A DNA stretch of 64,000 bases, taken from Chloroflexota bacterium (GTDB lineage: Bacteria; Chloroflexota; Limnocylindria; QHBO01). Position 1 is the stretch's first letter; each line of letters opens with the position of its first letter. Made by a program: the position numbers and the translations under genes. The stretch lies in NCBI GenBank assembly GCA_038040195.1, contig JBBPIR010000006.1:1-64000 (forward strand). The letters run 5' to 3'. Below, piece after piece: positions 49,847 to 58,247 of the stretch. The notes under the pieces were generated by a model that was not told the DNA's origin, searched no databases, and saw nothing but the letters and a program-made list of their open reading frames with translations.

Positions 49847-51325
49847 TCAACTCGGCGGGCCGGCGGCAGAGGATCCGAGGTACCAACCCGCCAACTCCGC
49901 TTCGCCGCCGAGCAGGCGTCCCATCTCCAGCCGAACCGCATCCCGCACAGGAATGAGAAGGTAGTAGTTCAGCGGATCGACGGGCAGGTCGACGTACCCC
50001 GGCCAGCCCAGGACGACGCGGTCGATGTCCCCAGATGCAATGAGGGGCGCGAGGCTGGCGAGATCGCCCGCCTGCGTGCGCGGGAAGTCGGTCGTCACCG
50101 TCTCCGATACGGCGGTCAGCAGCCCGGGCAGGGAGATGAGCAGGTTCGTATTGGCGAATTTCTGCTGAACGGCGAGCAGGAACTCCTGTTGGCGCGCCGC
50201 TCGGAGGAAGTCGTTCTGCGTCTCCACCGTCCCGTCCGGCAGGGTCAGCGTGCCGATACGAATCCGCGCGTACGCAAGGGCATGTGCTCCGTCGTACTGG
50301 TGGCATCCAGCCTCCAGGACCACCCCCTGTTGCCCCTCCCAGGTCGGCCCGCCGTACTCCGGGTCGGCGAGGACACCTGGCAGGCAGAGGTCCACCCCGC
50401 CAATGGCATCTACCAACGCAGCGAACCCGAGGAGATCAACCCACGCGATAGTGTGGATCTCGAGCCCGAGATACAGACCCACCGTTTGGCGGAGCATACG
50501 GAGCCCGCAGTCCTCGCCCACGGTCAGCACCGGACACCACGCGGTAGGCTCGGCATTCGCGTCGGAGGCCAGCTCGTTGATGCGGCGCGGGAAGATGCCG
50601 TCGCCATAGACGCTTCGGTCAGGGAGCGGGACGTACCCCGTGTCGCGCGGGATGCTGACCATGGCGGCAGTCCTGGTCACGGGGTCGAGGCTCACGACCA
50701 TGATTGTGTCGGTCAGCTCGTCCGTTCTCCCTGGTCCTGCGTCGGAACCAATGAGCAGGATATTGACCCGATCGGTCCCATCCCATCCGTACTCCGGCTC
50801 GACCGGGTCCGGTTGCGCGATCCTGGGCTGAACGTATTCGTCCGGCGCGGTGAAGATCCGGCCCAGGGCGTCCTCAGCCGCAATCGCGGTCCCGGCGACC
50901 CACAGGTGCATGGTCGCGGTCGTCAGCAGAAGGAGAACCACCACCCCGAGCGTGACTGGCGACCGGGCACCCGCGCCAGCAGGGACGGCATGCGCCTCGC
51001 GGGGGACGGCAGTCGTCGCCAGACCGGCCTGCCCGATGGCGATCAACCGCCAGACCATCAGTCCCAGGTTCAATCCGAAGATCGCGAGCAGAGCGCCGGG
51101 GAGGAGCAACATTCGTAATAGGGAGTCCGTCCCCACGGCCAGCGCCCCGCCGATCATGCCGATGAGCAACAGGACCGGTGCGGCGAACAGCAGCCCCAGC
51201 CTCGACCGACCAGCGTAGGCTTGCCCCAATCCGGGAAGGACGAACGAGAGCGCCGCGGCAAGCGCGGCGCTGGAGCGGCGAGCCGCCCGGGGGGCCAGGG
51301 GCAGGTGCGTCATATGGGACACCAT
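49847..51325 (-). CDS. LytR-CpsA-Psr (LCP) family phosphotransferase
   Basis: 492 residues. LCP enzymes move polyisoprenyl-linked glycans onto peptidoglycan or other acceptors outside the membrane. LCP signatures: DRVNILLIGSDAGPGRTDELTD, MVVSIDP-like MVVSLDPVTRTAAMVSIPRD, INELAS, LVDAIGGVDLCLP and YDGAHALAYARIR. Before this domain there are about three spans rather than one, including SFVLPGLGQAYAGRSRLG, an unusual N-terminal membrane module. The acidic linker EPEYGWDG precedes the catalytic domain. Its operon partner is the ligase-like gene, consistent with attaching the polysaccharide to the wall. Confidence 0.9.
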   Translation of the reverse strand: MVSHMTHLPLAPRAARRSSAALAAALSFVLPGLGQAYAGRSRLGLLFAAPVLLLIGMIGGALAVGTDSLLRMLLLPGALLAIFGLNLGLMVWRLIAIGQAGLATTAVPREAHAVPAGAGARSPVTLGVVVLLLLTTATMHLWVAGTAIAAEDALGRIFTAPDEYVQPRIAQPDPVEPEYGWDGTDRVNILLIGSDAGPGRTDELTDTIMVVSLDPVTRTAAMVSIPRDTGYVPLPDRSVYGDGIFPRRINELASDANAEPTAWCPVLTVGEDCGLRMLRQTVGLYLGLEIHTIAWVDLLGFAALVDAIGGVDLCLPGVLADPEYGGPTWEGQQGVVLEAGCHQYDGAHALAYARIRIGTLTLPDGTVETQNDFLRAARQQEFLLAVQQKFANTNLLISLPGLLTAVSETVTTDFPRTQAGDLASLAPLIASGDIDRVVLGWPGYVDLPVDPLNYYLLIPVRDAVRLEMGRLLGGEAELAGWYLGSSAAGPPS

Positions 51326-51413
51326 GAACCAGGGTCTGGTCTGGGGCGGGAGGTCGAGTATAGCAAGGGAGGCGCCAGGCCCCGGAAGTGTTGCCCGGAC
51401 GCAACGAATGGGG

Positions 51414-51433
51414 GGTACGGATGGGTTAGTACC
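51414..51433. promoter_or_regulatory. GGTAC/GTACC inverted repeat upstream of the diguanylate cyclase
   Basis: GGTAC (51414-51418) and GTACC (51429-51433) form a 5-bp inverted repeat with a 10-nt spacer, one helical turn between half-sites, in the 158-nt divergent gap between the LCP and GGDEF genes. It ends 25 nt before the TAGACT -10 at 51459-51464, a position suited to an activator. Short arms make chance possible. Confidence 0.3.
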
Positions 51434-51483
51434 TTTGCGCCCCCCGACGCCCCGCTCCTAGACTGTCGGGACCGAGACGGAGC

Positions 51484-52758
51484 GTGACGACAGAACTGAT
51501 TTTCCTCCTGGTGAGCGCCCTCGTGGCCGGGCTGATCGTGATCGCCGGCCTCTTAGCGCTGCTCCCCGGGCGACGTTCGGCCAGCGGGCAGGGCCTTCAA
51601 CCGGTCGGGCCCGGCGCGGTGTCCGAAGCACCGGCCCGCGACAAGTATGTCTCAACGGTCGAATCCCTCCCAACTCCGGTCTCTTGGCTCGGCCCCGACC
51701 GATATCGGTCCACGGTTCGGGCCACCTGGTGGGCGACCATCGCCGGTGTCCTCATCAGCGTCGCCGTGACCGACGTCTTTTCGGAGGCTCAGGTCCAGAT
51801 TTCCGCCCTGGGCGTGCTGGCGGTGATCGGCGTCGTAGTCTTCCACGAGCTCATTCCCGATCGCTGGCGGTCGGCAGCCACCTCGACCGCGGAGGTGGCC
51901 AGCGCCATCGGCCTCCTGGCAGGGCTGGTGATCTTGACCGGCCGGGGCGCGTCTCCGTTCGCGCCGCTGCTCGTGCTGCCGGTGTTGGGGGTCGCCCTGG
52001 GTGCCCGGCCCGCGGCTGGCCTGGCCGGGGCATTGTCGGCCAGCCTGGGTTACGTGTTGGTGGTCGCCACTGACCCGAGCCGGCCCTTCGCCCCGGCGGA
52101 GCTGCTCCCCGCGGCGGTGGTGCTGGGCGTGGTCTGGCTGGGGACGATTTCCTCCATCGTGTTCGCTGCCCAGCAGCGCCGGGTCCAGGCTGCGACGCTC
52201 GAACTGTCGGTCACAGACCCGCTGACGGGTCTCTTCAACCGTGCCCAGATCTATGTGGCGCTTGACCAGGAGGTGCGCCGCAGCCGCCGCTCGCTCCGAC
52301 CGTTCTGCCTGCTCATGGTCGATATGGATGGTCTCAAGCTCATCAACGATTCCCTGGGCCACGAGCGTGGCGACGCGGCGATCCGCGGCATCGCCGGCGT
52401 GATTCGGCGCTCGATTCGGACCGTGGACTCGGCGTATCGGTACGCGGGCGACGAGTTCGTGGTACTCCTGCCCGAAACCGATTTTGCGGGTGCCTTTGTC
52501 GTCGCCGAAAAGATCCGCCAGGGAGCTGAGGAGCTGGGTGCGGTGTTGGCGCGCGAAGACGCGCCCACCACGGTCAGCATCGGCCTCGTGTCCCACCCCG
52601 AGGATGGCTCCACCGATGAGGAGCTGATGCTCGCCGTGGATCGGGCCATGTATGCGGCCAAGGCCAGCGGCAAGAACCAGATCAGCGGCTATCTGCGGCT
52701 GCTGCGGCCCGTGAGCCCGCCCGCGGCCGCTGTCAGTCAGGCTTCGGCACTGGGGTAG
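51484..52758 (+). CDS. membrane diguanylate cyclase (GGDEF)
   Basis: 424 residues from GTG 51484. One N-terminal span, a variable linker, then six spans (about residues 80-225) and a C-terminal GGDEF domain. The active-site loop is AGDEF (321-325), a known functional variant. An RTVD inhibitory I-site lies 5 residues upstream. DPLTGLFNRAQIYVAL and LMVDMDGLKLINDSLGHERG are typical. Signal sensed by the membrane part unknown. TAGACT (51459-51464) ends 19 nt before the start, with GACGGAG as ribosome site. Confidence 0.9.
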   Translation: MTTELIFLLVSALVAGLIVIAGLLALLPGRRSASGQGLQPVGPGAVSEAPARDKYVSTVESLPTPVSWLGPDRYRSTVRATWWATIAGVLISVAVTDVFSEAQVQISALGVLAVIGVVVFHELIPDRWRSAATSTAEVASAIGLLAGLVILTGRGASPFAPLLVLPVLGVALGARPAAGLAGALSASLGYVLVVATDPSRPFAPAELLPAAVVLGVVWLGTISSIVFAAQQRRVQAATLELSVTDPLTGLFNRAQIYVALDQEVRRSRRSLRPFCLLMVDMDGLKLINDSLGHERGDAAIRGIAGVIRRSIRTVDSAYRYAGDEFVVLLPETDFAGAFVVAEKIRQGAEELGAVLAREDAPTTVSIGLVSHPEDGSTDEELMLAVDRAMYAAKASGKNQISGYLRLLRPVSPPAAAVSQASALG

Positions 52759-52822
52759 TTGGCGCCCACGCCACCCCCCGACTGATCCGGGCCGTCAGGC
52801 GGCGACGGGTAGACTCTGACCC

Positions 52823-53998
52823 ATGCCCGGATTCTCGACCCGCGCCATCCAGGCCGCCGGCCGCGTGCCGACCGTCACGCAGACCCCCGTCACGGTCCCG
52901 ATCTACCAGACCAGCACCTTCGAGGTGGGATCCGCGGCCGAGCTGGAGGAGATCCTCGAGTTTCGCCGGCCGGGGCATTCCTACACCCGCTACTCGAACC
53001 CGACGCACGCGGCCCTCGAAGCGGCGCTGGCCGAGCTCGAGGGTGGGGAGGCGGCCTTCGCGACCGCGTCCGGCATGGCCGCCGTCCACGGGGCGATGCT
53101 CTCATTCGTCCGGGCCGGCGACGAGGTCCTGGCACCGGCAGCCGTGTACGGCGGCACGCTGGGCCTGCTGGCCAGCGTCATGCCGCGCTACGACGTCACC
53201 TATCGCCTGGTCCGGTCCGGCGACACGGCGGCGGTTGTGGCGGCCATCGGTCCACGCACTCGCCTGGTGTGGCTCGAGACGATCGCCAACCCGACCACCG
53301 AGATGCCGGACATCGCCGCCATCGTGGAGGCAGCCAGGGAGCGGGGCGTGCCGGTCGTCGTGGACAACACCTTCGCCTCTCCGTATCTGTGCAATCCGCT
53401 GGCCCTGGGCGCCGATCTCGTCGTCCACTCGCTGACCAAGTACATCGGGGGGCACTCCGATCTCATCGGTGGCGCGATCGTCGGAGGTGCCCAGCAGGTG
53501 GCCGCCGCCCGGGAGGTCGTCGTCAACACCGGCGGCAACGCCAACCCGTTCGAGGCCTTCCTGGCCCTGCGCGGCCTGCGCACCCTGGCCGTTCGGATGG
53601 ACCGCCACTCCGACAACGGTTTGGCCGTGGCCCGCGCCCTGGAGGAGCAGCCGGGGATCTCCCGCGTCTGGTACCCCGGCCTCGCGTCCCACGGCCAGCA
53701 CGAGCTCGCCCAGCGCCGTCTTCGCGATGGTCGTGCTGGCGGGATGATGGCCATCGAGCTGTCCGGTGGGCGGGCCGCCGCCGAGCGGTTCCTGGAGCGC
53801 GTCCAGGTCGCGATCCATGCCACCAGCCTGGCCGGTGTCGAAAGCCTGGTCAGCCATCCCGCCTCGTCCTCGCACCGCCAGTATGCTGACGCCGAGCTGG
53901 CGGCGGCCGGCCTGTCGCCGGGCATGCTCCGCGTCTCCATCGGCCTCGAGGATGCCGATGACCTCATCGCCGACCTCGCCGCAGCGGCGGCGGGCTGA
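52823..53998 (+). CDS. trans-sulfuration PLP enzyme (cystathionine gamma-synthase/lyase family)
   Basis: 391 residues, Cys/Met metabolism PLP family. Features: TVPIYQTSTFEV, YSNPTHAALEAALAELEGG, GMAAVHGAMLSFVRAGDEVL, VDNTFASPYLCNPLALGAD and the PLP lysine Lys206 in HSLTKYIGGHSD. The C-terminal HPASSSHRQY segment is present. It could be cystathionine gamma-synthase, gamma-lyase or methionine gamma-lyase; sequence by eye cannot decide. TAGACT (52810-52815) ends 7 nt before the ATG, predicting a leaderless mRNA. A PucR-type regulator gene follows 12 nt downstream. Confidence 0.9.
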   Translation: MPGFSTRAIQAAGRVPTVTQTPVTVPIYQTSTFEVGSAAELEEILEFRRPGHSYTRYSNPTHAALEAALAELEGGEAAFATASGMAAVHGAMLSFVRAGDEVLAPAAVYGGTLGLLASVMPRYDVTYRLVRSGDTAAVVAAIGPRTRLVWLETIANPTTEMPDIAAIVEAARERGVPVVVDNTFASPYLCNPLALGADLVVHSLTKYIGGHSDLIGGAIVGGAQQVAAAREVVVNTGGNANPFEAFLALRGLRTLAVRMDRHSDNGLAVARALEEQPGISRVWYPGLASHGQHELAQRRLRDGRAGGMMAIELSGGRAAAERFLERVQVAIHATSLAGVESLVSHPASSSHRQYADAELAAAGLSPGMLRVSIGLEDADDLIADLAAAAAG

Positions 53999-54010
53999 GC
54001 GGCCCCGACC

Positions 54011-55039
54011 ATGCCTCGACTGATCGACGTCTGGCGCGCCGTCGATCCGGAGGCACGCCTGGTGGCGGGCGATCCGTCGGCGACCGTGGCGTTGCTGCGC
54101 GGCGTGTCCCGCACCCGGGCGGCGCCCCCCCACCTGCCGCCCCCCGAAACGGGCCACCTCTTGATCATGGATGGCGCGCTGCTGTCCGGCCTCCCCGTTG
54201 AGCGGCTGATTGCCGAGATCGGAGCTTCGGGCAGCGAGCCGGCCGCCCTGCTGGTGGCGGCTCCGTCCGTGGATCGTGGCGCGGAATGGCCTGACGCCCC
54301 GTTCCCGATCCTGACCAGCCACCGGACGCCGGCGACCCTGGCTGCCGCGGCCAGCGCCTACCTTGCCGACGAGGCCGGTGTCCTGGCCCGGCTGAATGCC
54401 GAGCTGCGACTGGCGGCGGCCGAGGCTGCCCTGGCCGATCCCACACCCGCCGCGGCGGCGGGTGTGGTCGCCCATCGCATGCGCCGCGGCGTGGCCGTCG
54501 TGGCCGACGGGGAGCTCGTCGCACTCCATGCCCGACCGGCAGGTAGGGCCCTGGCCGCGAGGTTCGCCGCGGCCTTTTCCCGCCTGTTTGGCACGCCGAG
54601 CTCACGGGCCGCAGCCACCCGCCGCCTCCGGGAGGGCCTGTGGATCCACGAGCACCGCATCCGTCCCGGTGCGGCGGTGTGGCTGTTCGATGACCTCCCC
54701 ATGGCGCTCGTGGACGAGACCGCAGCCGACGCGCTCAGCAACACACTGCGCGCCCTGCTCCGCCGGGCGCCTGCGCGGACGGGGCGTCCCTGGGGGAGCA
54801 TCGCCGCTCCCTCATCTCGTGCAGTTGCCGCGGCTGAGCAGACCGATGAACCGCTGACCGCCACGCTGCTGGCGGTGGCCCGCGCCAACGGCCGGGTGAC
54901 CCCTGCGGCACGCAGCCTGGGGGTGCACCGCAACACGGTCCTGTACCGGCTGCGCATTGCCCGCGACCAGCGGGGAATCGACCCGCGCCGGCCTGAGGAT
55001 GCCCTGCGCCTGCTCCGCGAGGTTGATCGGCCCGCCTGA
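54011..55039 (+). CDS. PucR/CdaR-type helix-turn-helix regulator
   Basis: 342 residues. The N-terminal 250 residues are Ala/Arg-rich with a weak GGDEF-like/CdaR region, and the C-terminus has the PucR HTH: PLTATLLAVARANGRVTPAA, RSLGVHRNTVLYRLRIARD. Such regulators often control purine catabolism or nitrogen genes. It lies directly upstream of the inverted repeat and glnA, making glnA a candidate target (inference), and just downstream of a sulfur-amino-acid enzyme gene. Confidence 0.78.
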   Translation: MPRLIDVWRAVDPEARLVAGDPSATVALLRGVSRTRAAPPHLPPPETGHLLIMDGALLSGLPVERLIAEIGASGSEPAALLVAAPSVDRGAEWPDAPFPILTSHRTPATLAAAASAYLADEAGVLARLNAELRLAAAEAALADPTPAAAAGVVAHRMRRGVAVVADGELVALHARPAGRALAARFAAAFSRLFGTPSSRAAATRRLREGLWIHEHRIRPGAAVWLFDDLPMALVDETAADALSNTLRALLRRAPARTGRPWGSIAAPSSRAVAAAEQTDEPLTATLLAVARANGRVTPAARSLGVHRNTVLYRLRIARDQRGIDPRRPEDALRLLREVDRPA

Positions 55040-55041
55040 GC

Positions 55042-55064
55042 CCTTTGTGCAGAGTGCACAAAGG
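55042..55064. promoter_or_regulatory. perfect 10-bp inverted repeat upstream of glnA, likely operator
   Basis: Arms CCTTTGTGCA (55042-55051) and TGCACAAAGG (55055-55064) are perfect reverse complements around a 3-nt centre. It begins 2 nt after the PucR-type gene stop and lies about 50 nt upstream of a TAGCCT -10 (55116-55121) for glnA. There is no T-run after it, so an operator is favoured over a Rho-independent terminator. Confidence 0.65.
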
Positions 55065-55172
55065 ATCGGTCTCCACTGTGGGCTGTGCGCCATTCCCGCG
55101 GACTGCGCGGCAGCCTAGCCTCGCCTCCTCATCGGTCTATTGCCCCATCCATGCCCAGAAGGAGCCCCGCAC

Positions 55173-56537
55173 ATGGTTCGGAAGGACCTCACCGCCGCCT
55201 TGAAGCTGGCCGAGGATCGAAACCTCCGCTTTGTCAGCCTCCAGTTCACCGACATCGTCGGCCACGTCAAGTCGGTGCAGGTGCCGATGCACCAGCTCGA
55301 GGAGGCAGTCGAGCACGGGAAGTGGTTCGACGGCAGCAGCATCGAGGGCTTCGCCCGGATCGCGGAGTCGGACATGTTCCTCGTCCCCGACCTGACGACG
55401 TTCTCGCCCATTCCCTGGGAGCCGGGCCTCAACGCGGACGGGCGTCCGATCGAAACCGGCAGTGCCCGCGTCATCTGCGACGTCTTCACCCCGCACGGTG
55501 AGCCGTTTCCCGGCGACCCGCGTCAGGTCCTGCGCCGCCAGCTCGAGAAGGCAAAGGCCCTGGGGTACACCTTCAACACCGGCCCCGAGCTCGAGTTCTT
55601 CCTGCTCCGGCTGGGCGACGGCCTGATCGAGCCCCTGCCCCACGACGCGGCGGGGTACTTCGACCTGTCGGCCGACCTGGCCACCGACGTGCGCAAGGAG
55701 ATGATGAACGACCTGGAGGAGATCGGAATCGAGGTCGAGACGGCGCATCACGAGGTCGCGATTGGCCAGCACGAGATCGACTTCAAATATGCCGATGCGC
55801 TCCGCACCGCCGACAACGCGGTGACCTTCAAGACCACCCTCAAGGCGGTCGCCGCCCACCATGGCCTGCACGCGACCTTCATGCCCAAGCCGATCTTCGG
55901 CATCAACGGCTCCGGGATGCACACCCACCAGTCCCTGTGGGACGACAAGCGTGGCCGCAACGCATTTGCCGATGCGAAGGACCCGTACGGGCTGTCCGCG
56001 ATCGCCCGTCATTACATCGCCGGGACCCTGGAGCACGCCCGCGGAATGATCGCGGTCCTGGCCCCGCTGGTGAACAGCTACAAGCGTCTGGTGCCCGGCT
56101 ACGAGGCGCCGGTGTACATCGGTTGGGCGCGGATCAACCGCTCGGCCCTCATTCGCATTCCGCAGATCAGCCGCGGGCAGCTCGACTCGACCCGCATCGA
56201 GCTCCGCTGCCCGGATCCGTCGTCCAACCCGTACCTTGCGTTTGCGGCCATGCTCGCCGCCGGTCTGGACGGCGTCCAGCGCAAGCTCCCCGCCCCCGAT
56301 CCGGTAGAGGAAAACCTGTACCACCTCGACGAGGCCAAGCTCCAGAGCCGGAAGATCCGCCAGCTGCCCGGCACGCTGAGCGAGGCGCTCGACGAGCTGG
56401 CCGCCGACGAGGTGATTCGGGAGGCGCTCGGGGACCACGTGTTCGAGCGTTTCGTGGAGGCCAAGCGCGAGGAGTGGGACGAATACCGAATGCAGGTCAC
56501 CGGCTGGGAGACGGCGCGCTACCTGGAGGCCTTCTAG
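55173..56537 (+). CDS. glnA: glutamine synthetase type I (alpha subtype)
   Basis: 454 residues. Makes glutamine from glutamate, ammonia and ATP. Motifs: FDGSSIEGFARIAESDM, the metal-binding PELEFFLLR, AHHEVAIGQHEIDFKYADAL split over the active site, KPIFGINGSGMHTHQSLW, and NRSALIRIPQ. It lacks the adenylylation-loop Tyr of the proteobacterial beta subtype and has the length of the Bacillus-type alpha subtype, so control by feedback inhibition and transcription is expected. AAGGAG (55159-55164) precedes ATG 55173. The inverted repeat at 55042-55064 and an adjacent PucR-type gene suggest a dedicated regulator. Confidence 0.97.
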   Translation: MVRKDLTAALKLAEDRNLRFVSLQFTDIVGHVKSVQVPMHQLEEAVEHGKWFDGSSIEGFARIAESDMFLVPDLTTFSPIPWEPGLNADGRPIETGSARVICDVFTPHGEPFPGDPRQVLRRQLEKAKALGYTFNTGPELEFFLLRLGDGLIEPLPHDAAGYFDLSADLATDVRKEMMNDLEEIGIEVETAHHEVAIGQHEIDFKYADALRTADNAVTFKTTLKAVAAHHGLHATFMPKPIFGINGSGMHTHQSLWDDKRGRNAFADAKDPYGLSAIARHYIAGTLEHARGMIAVLAPLVNSYKRLVPGYEAPVYIGWARINRSALIRIPQISRGQLDSTRIELRCPDPSSNPYLAFAAMLAAGLDGVQRKLPAPDPVEENLYHLDEAKLQSRKIRQLPGTLSEALDELAADEVIREALGDHVFERFVEAKREEWDEYRMQVTGWETARYLEAF

Positions 56538-56555
56538 AGTCGAGCCCGGCGTCCG

Positions 56556-57632
56556 TCAGGATCCCAGGATCGCGTCGGCCAACCCAGCGGACAGGACTCG
56601 CCAGTCGTATTGCTCGACCGCGCAACGTCGCGCGTTCTCGCCCAGCTCGTGCCGCAAGGACTCCGAGCGGAGCAGTTTCAGAATCGCCTCCGCCAGGTCG
56701 TCCGGGCTGTCCGATGCGGCGACCAGGCCTGACCGGCAGGCCTCCACGATCTTCCGCGTTTCAAGACGCGGGGTGACAGCGAGGGGCCGTCCGGCAGCCA
56801 TCGAGTCGAAGAGCTTCACCGGGGTGGACGCATCCATGTACGGCCCGGGCGGGTGGGGAATGACGAGCACCGAGGCGTCCCCCAGAAACGCGCTGAGTCG
56901 GCCATAGGGCACCTGGTTCAGGCTGACCCAGGGATCGCGTTCGCGCAGCTGCGAGGCCAGCGTACGGAGGTATTGCGCGCTGGCCGGGCCGGTTGCGGTC
57001 AGGGCCAACCGGAGAGTTGCCTCCGGCAGCTCGGCCCGGACCCGCGCCATCGCACTCACGAGCAGCTCGATGCCGCGACCCGGAGCGGCTCCGGAGACCA
57101 TCCCGACGACCGGGTCCGCCGGCGCCGGCCGCGGGACGACCCGCTCGGTGTCCGTCCCATTCGGCACCACGATGATCCGCTCGTCGGGCAATTGGCAGAG
57201 CTCGGCAAACGAGGGAGAGGGGACGACCAGCCGCCCGAACGCCGCCACGTTGCGCGCGAACAGGCGTTCCAGGTCGTGGCGCTTGCCGTCCGCCAGAGGA
57301 ATACGCAAGCCGTCGGCCTGCAGCGCGGGGTGGTCGTGCACGTCGAGGACCGCCGCCCTCACCGGCCCGCGGAGGATCGCGATGGCCGCCAGGGGCAGGA
57401 GCTCGGTGGACGCGAGATGCAGTGAGCGGCGCCACCCGGTCGAGGCCGACGCAAGCGCGAGGGCCAGGGCCGGGATGCCCCGGCGACCGTAGGCGGCGAC
57501 GACCCGACCGCCGGTCCGCTCCGCCAGCGAAGTGAACACGTGGCGAGCACGAATGGCGCCCCCGCTCGAGCCCGTCGCGGGAATTCCGGCGATCACCCAG
57601 CCAGCCGGGGATCCGCCGCGCAGGTGGGTCAG
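56556..57632 (-). CDS. GT4-type glycosyltransferase, start uncertain
   Basis: 358 residues if started at CTG 57632. GT-B fold with VIAGIPATGSSGGAIRARHV, LDVHDHPALQADGLRIPL, VVPSPSFAELCQLP, VVPNGTDTERVV and the donor-site stretch PHPPGPYMDASTPVKLFDSMAAGRP. Donor and acceptor unknown. The gene follows ppa; CTG 57632 overlaps the ppa stop as CTGA, while GTG 57596 is the first ordinary start and begins in the first strand. Longer frames to 57704 run inside ppa and read as Arg/Gly-rich noise. Confidence 0.82.
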   Translation of the reverse strand: MTHLRGGSPAGWVIAGIPATGSSGGAIRARHVFTSLAERTGGRVVAAYGRRGIPALALALASASTGWRRSLHLASTELLPLAAIAILRGPVRAAVLDVHDHPALQADGLRIPLADGKRHDLERLFARNVAAFGRLVVPSPSFAELCQLPDERIIVVPNGTDTERVVPRPAPADPVVGMVSGAAPGRGIELLVSAMARVRAELPEATLRLALTATGPASAQYLRTLASQLRERDPWVSLNQVPYGRLSAFLGDASVLVIPHPPGPYMDASTPVKLFDSMAAGRPLAVTPRLETRKIVEACRSGLVAASDSPDDLAEAILKLLRSESLRHELGENARRCAVEQYDWRVLSAGLADAILGS

Positions 57633-58153
57633 CGCCAGACCCCCGGTTCGACCGTGGCCTCGCCGGCCCCGCCGGCGGTCACCGCCTGATCGATGATCCG
57701 CCACGCGTCGGCCACGCCAAGCCAGCCGAAGACTTCAACCTGGCGTCCCTCGAGGCCCTTATAGATCTGGAAGAAGTTCTCGATCTCGCGCAGCCGGTGG
57801 GGCGACAGGTCCTCGAGCGCATACGTCTCGTCCCAACGCGGATCGTCAGCGGCAACCGCCAGGACCTTGTAGTCGTGGCCCTTGTCGTCGCGCATGTCGA
57901 GCACCCCCACCGGGCGCGCCCGCACCACGCAGCCGGGAAACGTGGGCTCGCTGATCACGACCAGTACGTCGAGCGGGTCGCCGTCATCGGCGAGGCTGCC
58001 CTCCAGAAACCCGTAATCGCATGGGTAATGGACGCTGCTGTACAGGATTCGGTCGAGCACAAACCGATGCCGCGCATGGTCGAACTCATATTTGTTCCGG
58101 CTCCCCGACGGAATCTCGACCACGACCTCGATGGGGGGGCGCTCCGCGGCCAC
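57629..58153 (-). CDS. ppa: inorganic pyrophosphatase (family I)
   Basis: 174 residues from GTG 58153. Hydrolyses pyrophosphate. Signatures: VVVEIPSGSRNKYEFDHAR, LYSSVHYPCDYGFLEGSLAD, the metal site DGDPLDVLVV and KVLAVAADDPRWDE. The gene is promoter-proximal: CATACT (58160-58165, minus strand) ends 6 nt before the GTG, predicting a leaderless mRNA. Longer in-frame starts cross the divergent rfbB promoter. Overlaps the downstream glycosyltransferase gene. Confidence 0.95.
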   Translation of the reverse strand: MAAERPPIEVVVEIPSGSRNKYEFDHARHRFVLDRILYSSVHYPCDYGFLEGSLADDGDPLDVLVVISEPTFPGCVVRARPVGVLDMRDDKGHDYKVLAVAADDPRWDETYALEDLSPHRLREIENFFQIYKGLEGRQVEVFGWLGVADAWRIIDQAVTAGGAGEATVEPGVWR

Positions 58154-58208
58154 GGGCCCAGTATGCGGAATGCCGAGCAGCCCGACCTGCGCGGCCGGCG
58201 AACCCGGG

Positions 58209-58214
58209 TAGACT
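58209..58214 (+). promoter_or_regulatory. -10 hexamer of the rfbB promoter
   Basis: TAGACT preceded by GGG, ending 7 nt before the ATG of a 7-codon ORF. No clear -35 is visible. It lies in the short divergent gap between ppa and rfbB. Confidence 0.5.
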
Positions 58215-58221
58215 CGGCCCG

Positions 58222-58245
58222 ATGTCTCGACCGGGCCCCCGCTGA
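58222..58245 (+). CDS. predicted leaderless 7-codon leader ORF before rfbB
   Basis: ATG 58222 begins 7 nt after the TAGACT -10, so it would sit at the mRNA 5' end. It encodes MSRPGPR and stops with TGA at 58243-58245; the rfbB ATG follows after 2 nt. Ribosomes loading on the leaderless end could reinitiate at rfbB. It is too short to judge by composition, and rfbB might simply be translated from its own weak ribosome site. Confidence 0.4.
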   Translation: MSRPGPR

Positions 58246-58247
58246 GG

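Noticed and set aside
55042-55064. Rho-independent terminator for the PucR-type gene
   Set aside because: Stem is perfect, but no U-run follows and it sits in the glnA upstream region; an operator fits better, though a terminator is not fully excluded.
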